DNA of 64,000 nt from Alphaproteobacteria bacterium (GTDB lineage Bacteria; Pseudomonadota; Alphaproteobacteria; Reyranellales; Reyranellaceae), in NCBI GenBank assembly GCA_017307275.1, contig JAFKFK010000018.1, positions 1 to 64,000 on the forward strand. The letters run 5' to 3'. The notes under the pieces were generated by a model. The model searched no databases and was not told the DNA's origin. It worked only from the letters and a program-made list of their open reading frames with translations. The position numbers and the translations under genes are program-made. Positions within the stretch are counted from its first letter, which is position 1, and the number at the start of each line of letters is the position of its first letter. This document shows positions 23,942-35,206 of this stretch, piece by piece.

Positions 23942-24149
23942 ATCTGCCCCCACGCAATTCGGTGAGGCAGCTCAGCCTCACCTCGCAATATGAATTGTGA
24001 TTCAACTTAGCCAACGTACTTAAAGTAATTCATCAGGTCAATTCAAATAAGCCGTAAAACGGCCGTTATTTGTAACTCGTTGAGATATAACAATTATCTT
24101 GAGAGCATTCTCTAGAGATAGTGGATGTCCTTTGTGGTCGACACAATGG
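23942..24149 (-). promoter_or_regulatory. AT-rich Flp upstream region with inverted repeat
   Basis: About 208 bp, much more AT-rich than its surroundings. It holds an 8-bp inverted repeat (23961-23968 with 23975-23982), a TTGACC-N17-TACGTT pair that could be a housekeeping promoter on the minus strand, and the 14-base element at 24069-24082 shared with the region before ecfG. No gene is supported. Confidence 0.45.
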
Positions 24150-24767
24150 CTACAAACCGGATTCTGATTCTGACTTCCAGGTTGCTGCCAACCGTCCGGC
24201 TGCAGTCCAGACACACAATGCGGCAAAGACGCCAGCCAACCAGGGGAAGGACGCCGGGAAGAGGCAGAACAGGACGAAGGCGATAACGGTCTCCGTCCCT
24301 TCGACCAGCCCCGCCGCGTAGAAGAACGACTTCACGCCCCTCTGACCGTCGTCAGGCTCGTCCCGCTTCGCAGCCATCACCGCCCGCCCCAAGAACGAGG
24401 CGCAGGTGCAGACGAAAGACGCCAACAGCAGCGCCGCCCAGACCGCATTGCCGGGCTCGGCCAGCGCAAAGCCCACCGGCACTGCAGCGTAAAAGACCAT
24501 GTCGCAGACGATATCGAGATAGCCGCCGAAGGCCGTCGGCATCCCGTGCCGGGCCACGGCGCCATCGAGGCCGTCCAGTAGCCGATTGGCCAGGATCGCC
24601 ACTAGAGCGGCCCCGTAGAGCCCGTAGGCCAGTAGTGGCACCGCCAGCAGTCCGATGGCGAGGCCGGCAAGGGTGAGACCGTTCGCAGGAACGCGGCGTT
24701 GCGCCAGCCAGGCGCCGGCACGATCGAGCGGCGGATCTATCCAGTGCCGCAGGACAGGGTCGAGCAT
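24150..24767 (-). CDS. CDP-alcohol phosphatidyltransferase family protein
   Basis: A 205-residue integral membrane enzyme. The catalytic signature D-G-x2-A-R-x8-G-x3-D-x3-D is complete in LDGLDGAVARHG followed by GGYLDIVCDM. The substrate is not determined: the family covers phosphatidylglycerophosphate, phosphatidylcholine and inositol-phosphate synthases. It is distinct from pssA, whose end is 16 bp away on the same strand, and both serve phospholipid synthesis. About five to six helices are seen. Length is at the short end. Confidence 0.88.
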   Translation of the reverse strand: MLDPVLRHWIDPPLDRAGAWLAQRRVPANGLTLAGLAIGLLAVPLLAYGLYGAALVAILANRLLDGLDGAVARHGMPTAFGGYLDIVCDMVFYAAVPVGFALAEPGNAVWAALLLASFVCTCASFLGRAVMAAKRDEPDDGQRGVKSFFYAAGLVEGTETVIAFVLFCLFPASFPWLAGVFAALCVWTAAGRLAATWKSESESGL

Positions 24768-24782
24768 GCCGGCGCGGCAGCG

Positions 24783-25607
24783 TCAGTCGTGAGGGTCCAC
24801 CGCCCGCAACGGGACCACCTCGCCAGGCGCCGCCGCAGCCTGACGATCCGCCATCGCCTGCCGGCGATAGGCCATCCAGCTGAAGGGTATGAGCGCCGTG
24901 TACCCCAACCCCAGCAACGACAGGCCGATCCAGGGTGAACTCGCGATCACGGTCATCACCAGCGCCGCGCTCAGCAGGGCCGGTAGGACGAGGTGGCGCG
25001 GCACCCTGCCCTTCTTGAATGAAAATGTCGGCAGGCGGCTCACCATCAACCCGCCGACCGCAATGAGCACGATGCCGACGACGAGGGCATGGCGCGGCCA
25101 TGCGGCCTCGATCTCGAAACTCACCATCAATGGCATCAGGGCCAGAAGCGCCCCTGCCGGCGCCGGTACGCCTGTAAAGAACGACCCGGTCCACGCCGGC
25201 GGCGGCGTATCGGAGACGAGCGCCGTGTTGAACCGGGCAAGGCGCAGCGCCGAGCAGATTGGGAACATCAGCACCACGATCCAGCCCAGCGATCCTGCTT
25301 CGCGCAACGAGCCGAGATAGAGAACGAGGGCCGGGGCGACGCCGAAGCAGAGGAAATCAGACAGAGAATCGAGCTCGGCGCCGAAGCGGCTGGTGACGCC
25401 CAGTCGCCGCGCCACGCGCCCATCCAGCGCATCGAAGATCGCCGCGACGATGATCGCGATCACGGCAAGCCGCATCTCGCCCTGCAGCCCGAAGCGAATG
25501 GCGGTCAGGCCCGAACACAGCGCCGCCAAGGTCAGCACGTTCGGGATCAGGCGATTGATCGAGAAGCCGCGCAACCGTCCTCGGCGTGAGCGCAGATCGT
25601 CGTCCAT
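24783..25607 (-). CDS. pssA: CDP-diacylglycerol-serine O-phosphatidyltransferase
   Basis: A 274-residue membrane enzyme that forms phosphatidylserine from CDP-diacylglycerol and serine. The CDP-alcohol motif appears as FDALDGRVARRLG and AELDSLSDFLCFGVAPAL; the SDFxxFGxAPA string is characteristic of the membrane-type PssA. It follows psd by 11 bp on the same strand, the common alphaproteobacterial psd-pssA order, so the product goes directly to the decarboxylase. Transmembrane helices span the protein and the C-terminus is charged. Confidence 0.95.
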   Translation of the reverse strand: MDDDLRSRRGRLRGFSINRLIPNVLTLAALCSGLTAIRFGLQGEMRLAVIAIIVAAIFDALDGRVARRLGVTSRFGAELDSLSDFLCFGVAPALVLYLGSLREAGSLGWIVVLMFPICSALRLARFNTALVSDTPPPAWTGSFFTGVPAPAGALLALMPLMVSFEIEAAWPRHALVVGIVLIAVGGLMVSRLPTFSFKKGRVPRHLVLPALLSAALVMTVIASSPWIGLSLLGLGYTALIPFSWMAYRRQAMADRQAAAAPGEVVPLRAVDPHD

Positions 25608-25618
25608 GATCGGACTCC

Positions 25619-26311
25619 CTAGAACTCGATAGCGGTACGCGGTTCCGTCCTGCCGGGATCGAGCTCAGCCATGACAGTCTCTCCGCCGATCATGCGCTGC
25701 CCCGCCGCGACCAGCAAACGCGCGCCTACGGGCAGATAAAGGTCGGTACGACTACCAAAGCGGATATGGCCGAAACGTTCCCCCGCTGCGACCGCCTGCC
25801 CCGGCTTGACGTAGCAGACGATACGACGGGCAACCCAGCCTGCGATCTGCACACAGCCGATCACGCGGCCATCGGCTCGACGCAACGCCAGCGCCATGCG
25901 CTCGTTCTCCTCGCTCGCCTTGTCGGCAGCCGCGTTCAGGAACTTGCCCGGCCGGTACGCCACGACATCGACCGTGGCCGCGCAGGGCGCACGATTGATG
26001 TGCACGTCGAATACCGACAGGAAGATGGATACGCGGGTCAGCGGTTGATCGCCGAGACCCAGCTCCGCTGGCGGTACCGCTTGCACCACCATCTGCACCA
26101 GACCGTCGGCCGGCGCGATCAGCAGCCCGTCTTCCTGTGGCACGCCACGCGGCGGATCGCGGAAGAAGTAGATCGACCACAGGGTCAGCACGAACAGCGG
26201 CCAGAACAGCCATGCGGCGCCGGTCAGCGCCGCGAGGAAGGTCGCACCGGCGAAAAGGGCAATGAAGCGCCAACCGTCGTCGAGGATCGGCACCAGAAAA
26301 TTGGCCAGCAT
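25619..26311 (-). CDS. psd: Phosphatidylserine decarboxylase proenzyme
   Basis: A 230-residue short-form (archaeal-type) Psd that makes phosphatidylethanolamine. The self-cleavage site that creates the pyruvoyl group is Gly186-Ser187 in IRFGSRTD. FLSVFDVHINRAP, with its conserved His, is in the middle. An N-terminal helix pair anchors it to the membrane. pssA follows. Short Psd proteins are normal in Rhizobiales and Rhodospirillales. Confidence 0.94.
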   Translation of the reverse strand: MLANFLVPILDDGWRFIALFAGATFLAALTGAAWLFWPLFVLTLWSIYFFRDPPRGVPQEDGLLIAPADGLVQMVVQAVPPAELGLGDQPLTRVSIFLSVFDVHINRAPCAATVDVVAYRPGKFLNAAADKASEENERMALALRRADGRVIGCVQIAGWVARRIVCYVKPGQAVAAGERFGHIRFGSRTDLYLPVGARLLVAAGQRMIGGETVMAELDPGRTEPRTAIEF

Positions 26312-26342
26312 GATGAAAGAGCTCGCTTTGGGCCCAGGCTCG

Positions 26343-27362
26343 TCAGTTGACCTTGGGCAGGGTGAGGACCTGTCCCGGATATATCAGATCGGGATCACGA
26401 ATCTGCTCTTTGTTCGCGCCGAAGATGATCGTGTGCTGCCATCCGGCGCCATAGTGCGCCCGCGCGATGTTCCAGAGATTGTCGCCGCGCACCACATGCA
26501 GGCGCCGCGAATCGGTATCGGATGCCGGCGTGATCGTAACTTTCTCGAAGGGCAGCTCCAGGCGTGCCACCGGCTTGCCATCCTTGGCGATACGGTCAAG
26601 GCGCAGCTTGTACTTGCCCTGCTCTAGCGGATCGATCGGCTTCAAACGCCAACGGCCGTCCGTCCCTGTCGTTCCCTCGGCCACCATCCGGTCGTTGATG
26701 TAGGCGCGAACGACCGTGCCCGGATTGGCCTGGCCGGTGATGGTGACGTGTCCGCGATCGTCGTAGTCGAGTGTCGAAAGCACGAGGTCTGCCGATCTCG
26801 GAACACCCGCCGGCGACGGCGGCTGGACCAGTGTCGAGGCGCCCGCACGCGGCGCGATCATCACAAGCGTGTCCTCGCGCGGCTTGTCGCTCGCGCCCGG
26901 CTGCTCGGGCACGACGGCAACGACGGCCTGCTCGGAGGTAAGAGGCGCCCGCCCTTCGATATGCTGAACGACGCGCAGTTCATGCTGCCCCACCGCCAGG
27001 GGTGGATCCTGCACGATGACGACCCATTCTCCCCGTGCGTCGGCTTCCGCCTTGGCGATTTCCTTGCCGCCATCCAGCAGCACGATCTTGGCGCCCGGCG
27101 CTGCGCGCCCGGCAACGACGGCTCGTCCGTCCGGCCCGATACGGGCGATGTCGAAGCTCGGCGCCGTCGCGGCCGCGGTATCCGCGGGCGGCGTGCTCGA
27201 AGCCGGCGGCACGGTCGGTGCAGCAGCCGGCGATGTCGATGCGGCCTTGGCCGAATGGTCTATGGCGGCTTGCTCCCGGAGTTTACCGCGCCATGCGACT
27301 CCCAACGCAATCGCAATGACGATCGCGCCGATGGCAACCAGCCCGAAAACAGTGCGTGACAT
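26343..27362 (-). CDS. LysM-domain envelope protein with Ig-like domains
   Basis: A 339-residue protein. A single N-terminal helix (SRTVFGLVAIGAIVIAIALG) anchors it; an Ala/Pro-rich spacer follows, then two Ig-like segments (around GRAAPGAKIVLLDGGKEIAK and GQANPGTVVRAYINDRMVAE) and a C-terminal LysM motif (HVVRGDNLWNIARAHYGAG to YPGQVLTLP), which binds peptidoglycan. Probably an inner-membrane-anchored protein that reaches the cell wall. ATG at 27362 follows GGGAGGGCG; the open frame to 27452 has no such site. It is divergent from the LOG gene and precedes psd by 31 bp. Confidence 0.88.
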   Translation of the reverse strand: MSRTVFGLVAIGAIVIAIALGVAWRGKLREQAAIDHSAKAASTSPAAAPTVPPASSTPPADTAAATAPSFDIARIGPDGRAVVAGRAAPGAKIVLLDGGKEIAKAEADARGEWVVIVQDPPLAVGQHELRVVQHIEGRAPLTSEQAVVAVVPEQPGASDKPREDTLVMIAPRAGASTLVQPPSPAGVPRSADLVLSTLDYDDRGHVTITGQANPGTVVRAYINDRMVAEGTTGTDGRWRLKPIDPLEQGKYKLRLDRIAKDGKPVARLELPFEKVTITPASDTDSRRLHVVRGDNLWNIARAHYGAGWQHTIIFGANKEQIRDPDLIYPGQVLTLPKVN

Positions 27363-27479
27363 CGCCCTCCCAACGGTGCGACGACCATCCCCATTGGCGT
27401 CGCGACCATCCTTCGCGAAATGATACCATGCCATCACGAGCCGTGAAGGCACCCGTTCGTCTCAAAAGAAGCAGCTTTC

Positions 27480-28088
27480 GTGCCCGAGTCCAGCCCCCCC
27501 TCCCCCAATCCCAAGTCCCTGTGCGTCTTCTGTGGCGCCCGTTTCGGGACCGATCCTGCCAGCCGTACAACCGCCGTAGCCCTGGGCCAAATGCTGGCCA
27601 ATCAAGGCGTTACGCTGGTCTACGGCGGCGGCGGCGTCGGCCTGATGGGCCTGGTCGCCAATGCCGCTCTCGATAGCGGCGGCAAGGTCATCGGCATTAT
27701 CCCACGTTTCCTGCTGGAGCGCGAAGCAGGCCACCCGGACCTGACCGAGACGGCGGTTGTCGAAACCATGCACGAGCGCAAGCTCCAGATGTTCGAGCGG
27801 TCGGATGGATTCGTGGTGCTGCCCGGCGGGCTCGGCACCCTCGAAGAGCTGTTCGAGGTCCTGTCCTGGCGCACCCTCGGCCTGCACAGCAAGCCGATCG
27901 TGATCATCGACCAGGGCGGCTACTGGAAGCCCCTCGCCGCCCTGTTGCACAACGTCGTGGAAGGCGGTTTCGCCGAACGAACGCACCTCGACCATGTCGC
28001 CTTCGTGAACGGCATCGACGAAGTGCTGCCGGCAATTGCAGCCATGCCGCGTTCTGTCGGCCTGGCAAAGCGCCTGGATCGGGTCTGA
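27480..28088 (+). CDS. LOG family protein (cytokinin riboside 5'-monophosphate phosphoribohydrolase-like)
   Basis: A 202-residue Rossmann-like protein of the TIGR00730 group. The substrate motif PGGLGTLEELFEVLSW (PGGxGTxxE) is complete, and an early VYGGGGVGLMGLVANAAL loop is present. LOG proteins release free cytokinin base from the nucleotide; many bacterial members act on AMP-like or unknown nucleotides. The start is GTG at 27480. The position next to LysM and lipid genes gives no clear clue. Confidence 0.9.
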   Translation: MPESSPPSPNPKSLCVFCGARFGTDPASRTTAVALGQMLANQGVTLVYGGGGVGLMGLVANAALDSGGKVIGIIPRFLLEREAGHPDLTETAVVETMHERKLQMFERSDGFVVLPGGLGTLEELFEVLSWRTLGLHSKPIVIIDQGGYWKPLAALLHNVVEGGFAERTHLDHVAFVNGIDEVLPAIAAMPRSVGLAKRLDRV

Positions 28089-28210
28089 CACGTCCCCTGC
28101 GCCGACAGGCCTCCCACGTCGCAGTGGCTCCTGATCGTCACCTGTTGTCGTGGTCACGGAACAGCCGGACCACCTGATCCCCCGTGCACCAACACGGCGA
28201 CAACGCATGA

Positions 28211-30568
<2,358 letters not shown>

Positions 30569-30582
30569 TGCGGCGCTAGGTG

Positions 30583-30612
30583 AGCCGCCCCGGGCAACCG
30601 GGGCGGCTTTTC
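30583..30612 (+). terminator. Intrinsic terminator of the monomeric IDH gene
   Basis: An 11-bp perfect stem (30583-30593 with 30598-30608), a GCAA tetraloop and then TTTT. It stands 14 bases after the stop, so read-through to the dimeric IDH is limited. Confidence 0.9.
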
Positions 30613-30649
30613 TAATTATCCCACGCGCATTGACTGTGAGGATCGCAAC

Positions 30650-31867
30650 ATGCCGAAGATCAAGGTGAAGAACCCGGTCGTCGATATGGACGGCGACGAG
30701 ATGACCCGCATCATCTGGGCATTCATCAAAGAAAAGCTGATCCTCCCTTACCTCGACATCGACCTGAAGTACTACGACCTCGGCATCGAACATCGCGACA
30801 AGACCAGCGACCAGGTCACGGTCGACGCGGCCGAGGCGACCAAGAAGTACGGCGTCGCCGTAAAGTGCGCGACCATCACGCCGGACGAGGCCCGCGTAAA
30901 GGAGTTCAATCTCAAGGAGATGTGGCGGTCGCCCAACGGTACGATCCGCAACATCATCGGCGGCACCATTTTCCGCGAACCGATCGTCTGCAAGAACGTC
31001 CCTCGCCTGGTGCCCGGCTGGACCCATCCGATCGTCATCGGCCGCCACGCCTTCGGCGACCAGTATCGCGCCACCGACTTCGTGGTGCCGGGCAAGGGCA
31101 AGCTCACCGTCCGCTTCGAGGGTGAGGACGGCAAGGTCATCGAGCACAACGTGTTCGACTTCCCGGCCGGCGGCGTCGCGATGACCATGTACAATCTCGA
31201 CGAGTCGATCGTCGGCTTCGCGCGCAGCTCGTTCAACTACGGCCTGATGCGCGGCTGGCCGGTCTACCTCTCGACCAAGAATACCATCCTCAAGCGCTAC
31301 GATGGCCGCTTCAAGGACCTGTTCCAGGAGGTCTTCGACAAGGAGTTCGCCGACAAGTTCAAGGCGAAGAAAATCACCTACGAACACCGCCTGATCGACG
31401 ATATGGTCGCCTCGGCCCTGAAGTGGCACGGCGAATTCGTCTGGGCCTGCAAGAACTACGACGGCGACGTCCAGTCCGACACCGTGGCCCAGGGTTTCGG
31501 CTCGCTCGGCCTGATGACCTCGGTGCTCATGACGCCGGACGGCAAGACCGTCGAGGCCGAGGCCGCACACGGCACGGTGACGCGCCACTATCGCGAACAC
31601 CAGAAGGGCAAGCCGACCTCGACCAACCCGATCGCATCGATCTTCGCCTGGACGCAGGGCCTCAAGTATCGCGGTACGTTCGACGGCACGCCCGAGGTGG
31701 TGAAGTTCGCCGACGCGCTCGAGAAGGTCTGCGTCGAGGCCGTCGAGAGTGGCAAGATGACCAAGGATCTCGCGATCCTCATCGACAAGAGCCAGCCCTA
31801 CCTGACTACCGAGGAATTCCTCGCCACGCTCGACGGCAACCTCAAGGCCAAGATGGCCACGTGGTAG
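30650..31867 (+). CDS. icd: NADP-dependent isocitrate dehydrogenase, homodimeric type
   Basis: A 405-residue enzyme of the type that resembles eukaryotic IDH. It begins [20 protein letters not shown] and contains the isocitrate-binding [24 protein letters not shown] and [20 protein letters not shown]. Same reaction as the monomeric enzyme 80 bp upstream. Having both types adjacent is unusual. The start follows a typical spacing. DUF429 follows 7 bp later and may be in the same transcript. Confidence 0.95.
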   Translation: MPKIKVKNPVVDMDGDEMTRIIWAFIKEKLILPYLDIDLKYYDLGIEHRDKTSDQVTVDAAEATKKYGVAVKCATITPDEARVKEFNLKEMWRSPNGTIRNIIGGTIFREPIVCKNVPRLVPGWTHPIVIGRHAFGDQYRATDFVVPGKGKLTVRFEGEDGKVIEHNVFDFPAGGVAMTMYNLDESIVGFARSSFNYGLMRGWPVYLSTKNTILKRYDGRFKDLFQEVFDKEFADKFKAKKITYEHRLIDDMVASALKWHGEFVWACKNYDGDVQSDTVAQGFGSLGLMTSVLMTPDGKTVEAEAAHGTVTRHYREHQKGKPTSTNPIASIFAWTQGLKYRGTFDGTPEVVKFADALEKVCVEAVESGKMTKDLAILIDKSQPYLTTEEFLATLDGNLKAKMATW

Positions 31868-31874
31868 CAGTCCA

Positions 31875-32549
31875 TTGATCGTCGCGGGTGCCGATGGCTG
31901 CCGCACCGGCTGGGTCGTCTGCCGGCGCGACGTGGATGGCACGCTGGACATAAGAGTTGTGAAGGCCCTCGCAGACGCCTGCGAGGGCCTTTCCATTCTG
32001 GCGGTCGACATGCCGATCGGCTTCACCGATACGCCCCGCCCGGGCCGGGCCTGCGAAGCCCAGGCGCGCGCCCTGATGCCGGGCAAGGCCAGTTCAGTGT
32101 TCCCTACCCCCTGCCGGCCGGCGCTTGCCTGTACGACCCATGCCGAAGCCAATGCGACCAGCCGAAAGCTGGGCCTGGGCCTCAATCAGCAGACGTTTCA
32201 CCTCTTCCCTAAGATGCGCGAGGTCGACGAGTTGTTGCGCGGCAGCGCCAAGCTTCGGCGCGTCGTCCACGAGGCACACCCCGAACTTGCCTTCACGCGC
32301 ATGAACGGCGGCCAGCCCGTCCTCAGCAAGAAGCGGCAGCCAGACGGCTTTGCCGAGAGGCTTAAGCTTCTGGCGAAGCACGGCTTCACGTGGAATCCGC
32401 AGACGGTCTCAGGCGCCGCGCGCGACGACGTGCTGGATGCCATGGCGGTCTGCCGGACGGCGACCCTGATCGCCGCAGGGACTGCGACACGTCTCGGCCC
32501 GCAGCGGCTACGCGACCGCTACGGCCTGCCGATGAACATCTGGTACTAG
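31875..32549 (+). CDS. DUF429 protein
   Basis: A 224-residue protein with the family opening IVAGADGCRTGWVV, a middle LAVDMPIGFTDTPRPGRACE and the terminal DDVLDAMAVCRTATLI. These acidic positions are set out like an RNase H-like fold, and a nuclease-like role has been suggested for DUF429, without biochemical proof that I know of. The start is TTG at 31875. It starts seven bases after the icd stop; its stop lies eight bases from the convergent beta-propeller gene. Confidence 0.85.
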   Translation: MIVAGADGCRTGWVVCRRDVDGTLDIRVVKALADACEGLSILAVDMPIGFTDTPRPGRACEAQARALMPGKASSVFPTPCRPALACTTHAEANATSRKLGLGLNQQTFHLFPKMREVDELLRGSAKLRRVVHEAHPELAFTRMNGGQPVLSKKRQPDGFAERLKLLAKHGFTWNPQTVSGAARDDVLDAMAVCRTATLIAAGTATRLGPQRLRDRYGLPMNIWY

Positions 32550-32557
32550 CCTCGGTC

Positions 32558-33703
32558 TCACCGATCCGTGGACGAGCGGACCGCCGCCGCGCCGCCGACG
32601 GTGGGAATCGTCTGGCCCGTATCGGTGAGCTTGCCGTTGTCGTTCTTGAACACCTGCATGTTCGCCTGATTCATGTTCTGCACGATGATGACGCTGCCAT
32701 CGCGCGAGAACGAGGCCCCCTGCGACCAGCCGCCGATCGGGGCTTCGCTGACCTTGGTGAGCTTGTCTCCGTCGAGACGGTACAGCACCACCATGCCATT
32801 TGGCTTGAACTGCGGGGCGTCCTTCGGGCGGGTCGAGCCCGCATGCGCCACGCCGGCAATCCAGCGGCCGTCGGGCGACATCATCATGCCTTCGAGGTTC
32901 TCGTGGCCGATATCTGACGTGCCGGAAACCTTGCCGCCGGCAAGATCGATGACGGTCAGCACGCCGTTGCCCTTGGGATCGCCGAGGCTCGCGACGACCG
33001 CCGTCTTGCCATCCGGTGTTACGGACGCCGCATAGGGCCGTGGCGCGACGTCGAGAACCGCCGAAGAGGTGATGTTGTCGCCGCCAAGCTTCATGAGCTC
33101 GACCTTGGCGTCGCCGTTGCGCGTCACCACGCCGGTGGCACCATCGGGCGCGATCGCCACATGGCTCAACAACGTCTCCGCCTTCATCAACGGCACGGTC
33201 TTGACCAGTTTCACCTGCTTGCCGTCAATCGACAGGATCGAGATCGAGCCGGCCATGCGGTTGGCGACGTAGGCGCGCTTGCCATCCTTGGTGATGGAGA
33301 TGCCGGCGGCGCCGGGCCCCGTCGTCAGCGTGTCGAGGATCTTACGATCCTTGAGATCGACCACGGTGATGCGGTCGTCCGGCACGAGCTTGGTCGGGTC
33401 GGCCGGATCGAGCTTGGAGGACGACGCAATGAGGGCAATCGACTCGTCGGGTGTGATCGCCACCGAAAGCGGTGGGCCGACGACGCTTCCGGGCACGTTA
33501 TCCACCGTGCCCACAACCTTCACCGGCAGGGCGCCCAGGTCGACGATAGTGATGCTGTCGGGTGGCGGATTGGCGACGTTCTTGTTGACGCCGTTTTCCT
33601 GCTTGATCTTGTGATCGTTCGACGAAACGGCGAGCTGAGCGCTGGCCGGTACGGACGCGAAGCCCAAAGCAACGCAAATGCCGGCAATGACACTGTTGCG
33701 CAT
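32558..33703 (-). CDS. Secreted beta-propeller (YncE/lactonase-like) protein
   Basis: A 381-residue protein with a Sec signal MRNSVIAGICVALGFASVPA, then SAQ. The mature part has repeated blades of the form VAITPDESIALIASSS, ISITKDGKRAYVANRM, VAIAPDGATGVVTR, ASVTPDGKTAVVASLG and MMSPDGRWIAGVAH, as in YVTN/YncE or lactonase propellers. Substrate or ligand is unknown; similar proteins act as scaffolds or bind small molecules in the periplasm. GAGGAGG precedes ATG at 33703. Stands alone. Confidence 0.88.
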   Translation of the reverse strand: MRNSVIAGICVALGFASVPASAQLAVSSNDHKIKQENGVNKNVANPPPDSITIVDLGALPVKVVGTVDNVPGSVVGPPLSVAITPDESIALIASSSKLDPADPTKLVPDDRITVVDLKDRKILDTLTTGPGAAGISITKDGKRAYVANRMAGSISILSIDGKQVKLVKTVPLMKAETLLSHVAIAPDGATGVVTRNGDAKVELMKLGGDNITSSAVLDVAPRPYAASVTPDGKTAVVASLGDPKGNGVLTVIDLAGGKVSGTSDIGHENLEGMMMSPDGRWIAGVAHAGSTRPKDAPQFKPNGMVVLYRLDGDKLTKVSEAPIGGWSQGASFSRDGSVIIVQNMNQANMQVFKNDNGKLTDTGQTIPTVGGAAAVRSSTDR

Positions 33704-33832
33704 GGTTTCCTCCTCGGCTGGCTCCATTGGATGGAGCGTTCGAGCCGAAGAGGACCCTAGCGTCTGCGCGGACCGTGCAAAATCACGTTCCCGTTGCTTC
33801 GAGGCGATCTCACCTGCTGTGCAGCAGAAACC

Positions 33833-34105
33833 TCAGACCATGCCCAGCGCGTGCTTGTAGACGTCGAGCAGGGTCTCCTCCTCGGCGCGGTCGGCGGCAT
33901 CCATACGGCGCATCGACACGATCTTGCGGATCGTCTTCACGTCGTAGCCCACGCCCTTGGCCTCGCTGTAGACGTCCTTGACGTCACCGCCGATGGCGCG
34001 GCGCTCTTCCTCGAGCTTTTCGATACGCTCGACGAAGCTCTTCAGCCGGTCTGCCGAAACCGGCCCGGCCTTGGTCTTCTTGGAAACGGCGCTTCCGTCC
34101 GGCAT
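33833..34105 (-). CDS. gapR: GapR-family nucleoid-associated protein (DUF2312)
   Basis: A 90-residue alpha-helical coiled-coil protein with the DUF2312 core ADRLKSFVERIEKLEEERRA, then IGGDVKDVYSEAKGVGYDVK and TIRKIVSMRRMD. In Caulobacter GapR binds overtwisted AT-rich DNA and supports replication and transcription. The basic residues of the last helix fit. DUF1244 and N-formylglutamate amidohydrolase genes follow upstream on the same strand, a familiar alphaproteobacterial neighbourhood. Confidence 0.93.
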   Translation of the reverse strand: MPDGSAVSKKTKAGPVSADRLKSFVERIEKLEEERRAIGGDVKDVYSEAKGVGYDVKTIRKIVSMRRMDAADRAEEETLLDVYKHALGMV

Positions 34106-34216
34106 GTCCGCAACTCCTTGATCCCGACGGCCGGACCATAGGAGCGGCGACTATGTCGACTCAACGACTCTCGGGCGATGAATGATGGGGATAACGTGGA
34201 CTTGGCCACGCGAAGG

Positions 34217-34516
34217 CTAGGAATGCTTGTGTCCAGCCTTGTCGAAGGCTTTTTTCTGGTCGCCTGAAGCTTCCTTCTGGTGCTTGGCCTTCCATTCTTC
34301 ATAGGGCATGCCGTAGACGATCTCGCGGGCCTTGGGGTCGGCGATCTCAATGCCACGGGAGCCCGCCTCCTCGCGGTACCAGCGCGACAGGCAGTTGCGG
34401 CAAAAACCGGCCAGATTCATCAGGTCGATGTTCTGGACGTCCGTGCGTTCCTGCAGGTGCGAGACCAGGCGCCGGAAAGCGGCGGCCTCGAGTTCGGTAC
34501 GGGTCTTGTCGTCCAT
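34217..34516 (-). CDS. DUF1244 protein
   Basis: A 99-residue protein with the family signatures LEAAAFRRLVSHLQERTDVQ, NLAGFCRNCLSRWYREEA and EIVYGMPYEEWKAKHQ. Cys-x2-Cys (FCRNC) could bind metal. The role is unknown. AGGAG precedes ATG at 34516, which is preferred over the Met at 34537. It belongs to the same-strand run 33833-35970. Confidence 0.92.
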   Translation of the reverse strand: MDDKTRTELEAAAFRRLVSHLQERTDVQNIDLMNLAGFCRNCLSRWYREEAGSRGIEIADPKAREIVYGMPYEEWKAKHQKEASGDQKKAFDKAGHKHS

Positions 34517-34540
34517 GATCGTCTCCTGGAACCGCAAAGA

Positions 34541-35206
34541 TCAGAGCTTCGTCCGGGGATATAGGCTCAGCCCGCAGTATAAACCAGCCGGCAAGGGCGA
34601 CCCCGGCGCATGCGCCCGGCCTTCCTTCAGGTAATGCGGCAGCAAGTGGCTGTGCGGCCCTTCTGGCGACTTGCCGCCGGGCGGTGGGATCGGCTGGTGA
34701 ACCTCCAGTCGCGCCAGAGCGGAAACAAAAATCCGCGTCGGACTGCTGTGGGCGATCGCCGGTCCGGCGGGATTGCCCGGCGCGAGGATGGGCTTTCCCA
34801 CCCCTTGGCACAGCGCGACGTGAGTTTCGTCGTCCCCTTCCGCCAGCCGCACCTGCATGTCGATATGCGGGGCGCCGATACCGAGATCGAAGGTTCGATC
34901 GCCGAGTTGGGTGATCGCCTCGTGGCGCTTGCCTGAAGCTGCCGAGCAAAAAGCGATCTCGCGTGTGCGGCCGTTGTCGTCGACCAAAGCGAAGGGCGTA
35001 GCGGTGCTCAGGTCACCAATGAAAAGCGCGCCGCGCGGGCTCGTGACCGAGAGAGCGGCGAGATCGACCGTGAGGCCGGGTTCACCGGCATCGTACTGGA
35101 ACTCGCCAATGGCGCCCCAGGTGCCGACGCTCCAGCCGTTGGCTGACTCTGCAAGATGCTGCCGGACGAGATCCGCCGGCGCGTCGGGTAACGGTACGCA
35201 TTTCAT
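34541..35206 (-). CDS. Conserved hypothetical protein downstream of N-formylglutamate amidohydrolase
   Basis: A 221-residue protein. ATG at 35206 overlaps the stop of the upstream amidohydrolase by four bases (ATGA), so translation is coupled. It has a mostly beta-rich make-up with segments such as GEPGLTVDLAALSVTSPRGA and GIGAPHIDMQVRLAEGDDET, and a C-terminal proline/histidine-rich stretch. No catalytic motif recognised. The longer frame to 35464 has no support. Confidence 0.7.
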   Translation of the reverse strand: MKCVPLPDAPADLVRQHLAESANGWSVGTWGAIGEFQYDAGEPGLTVDLAALSVTSPRGALFIGDLSTATPFALVDDNGRTREIAFCSAASGKRHEAITQLGDRTFDLGIGAPHIDMQVRLAEGDDETHVALCQGVGKPILAPGNPAGPAIAHSSPTRIFVSALARLEVHQPIPPPGGKSPEGPHSHLLPHYLKEGRAHAPGSPLPAGLYCGLSLYPRTKL

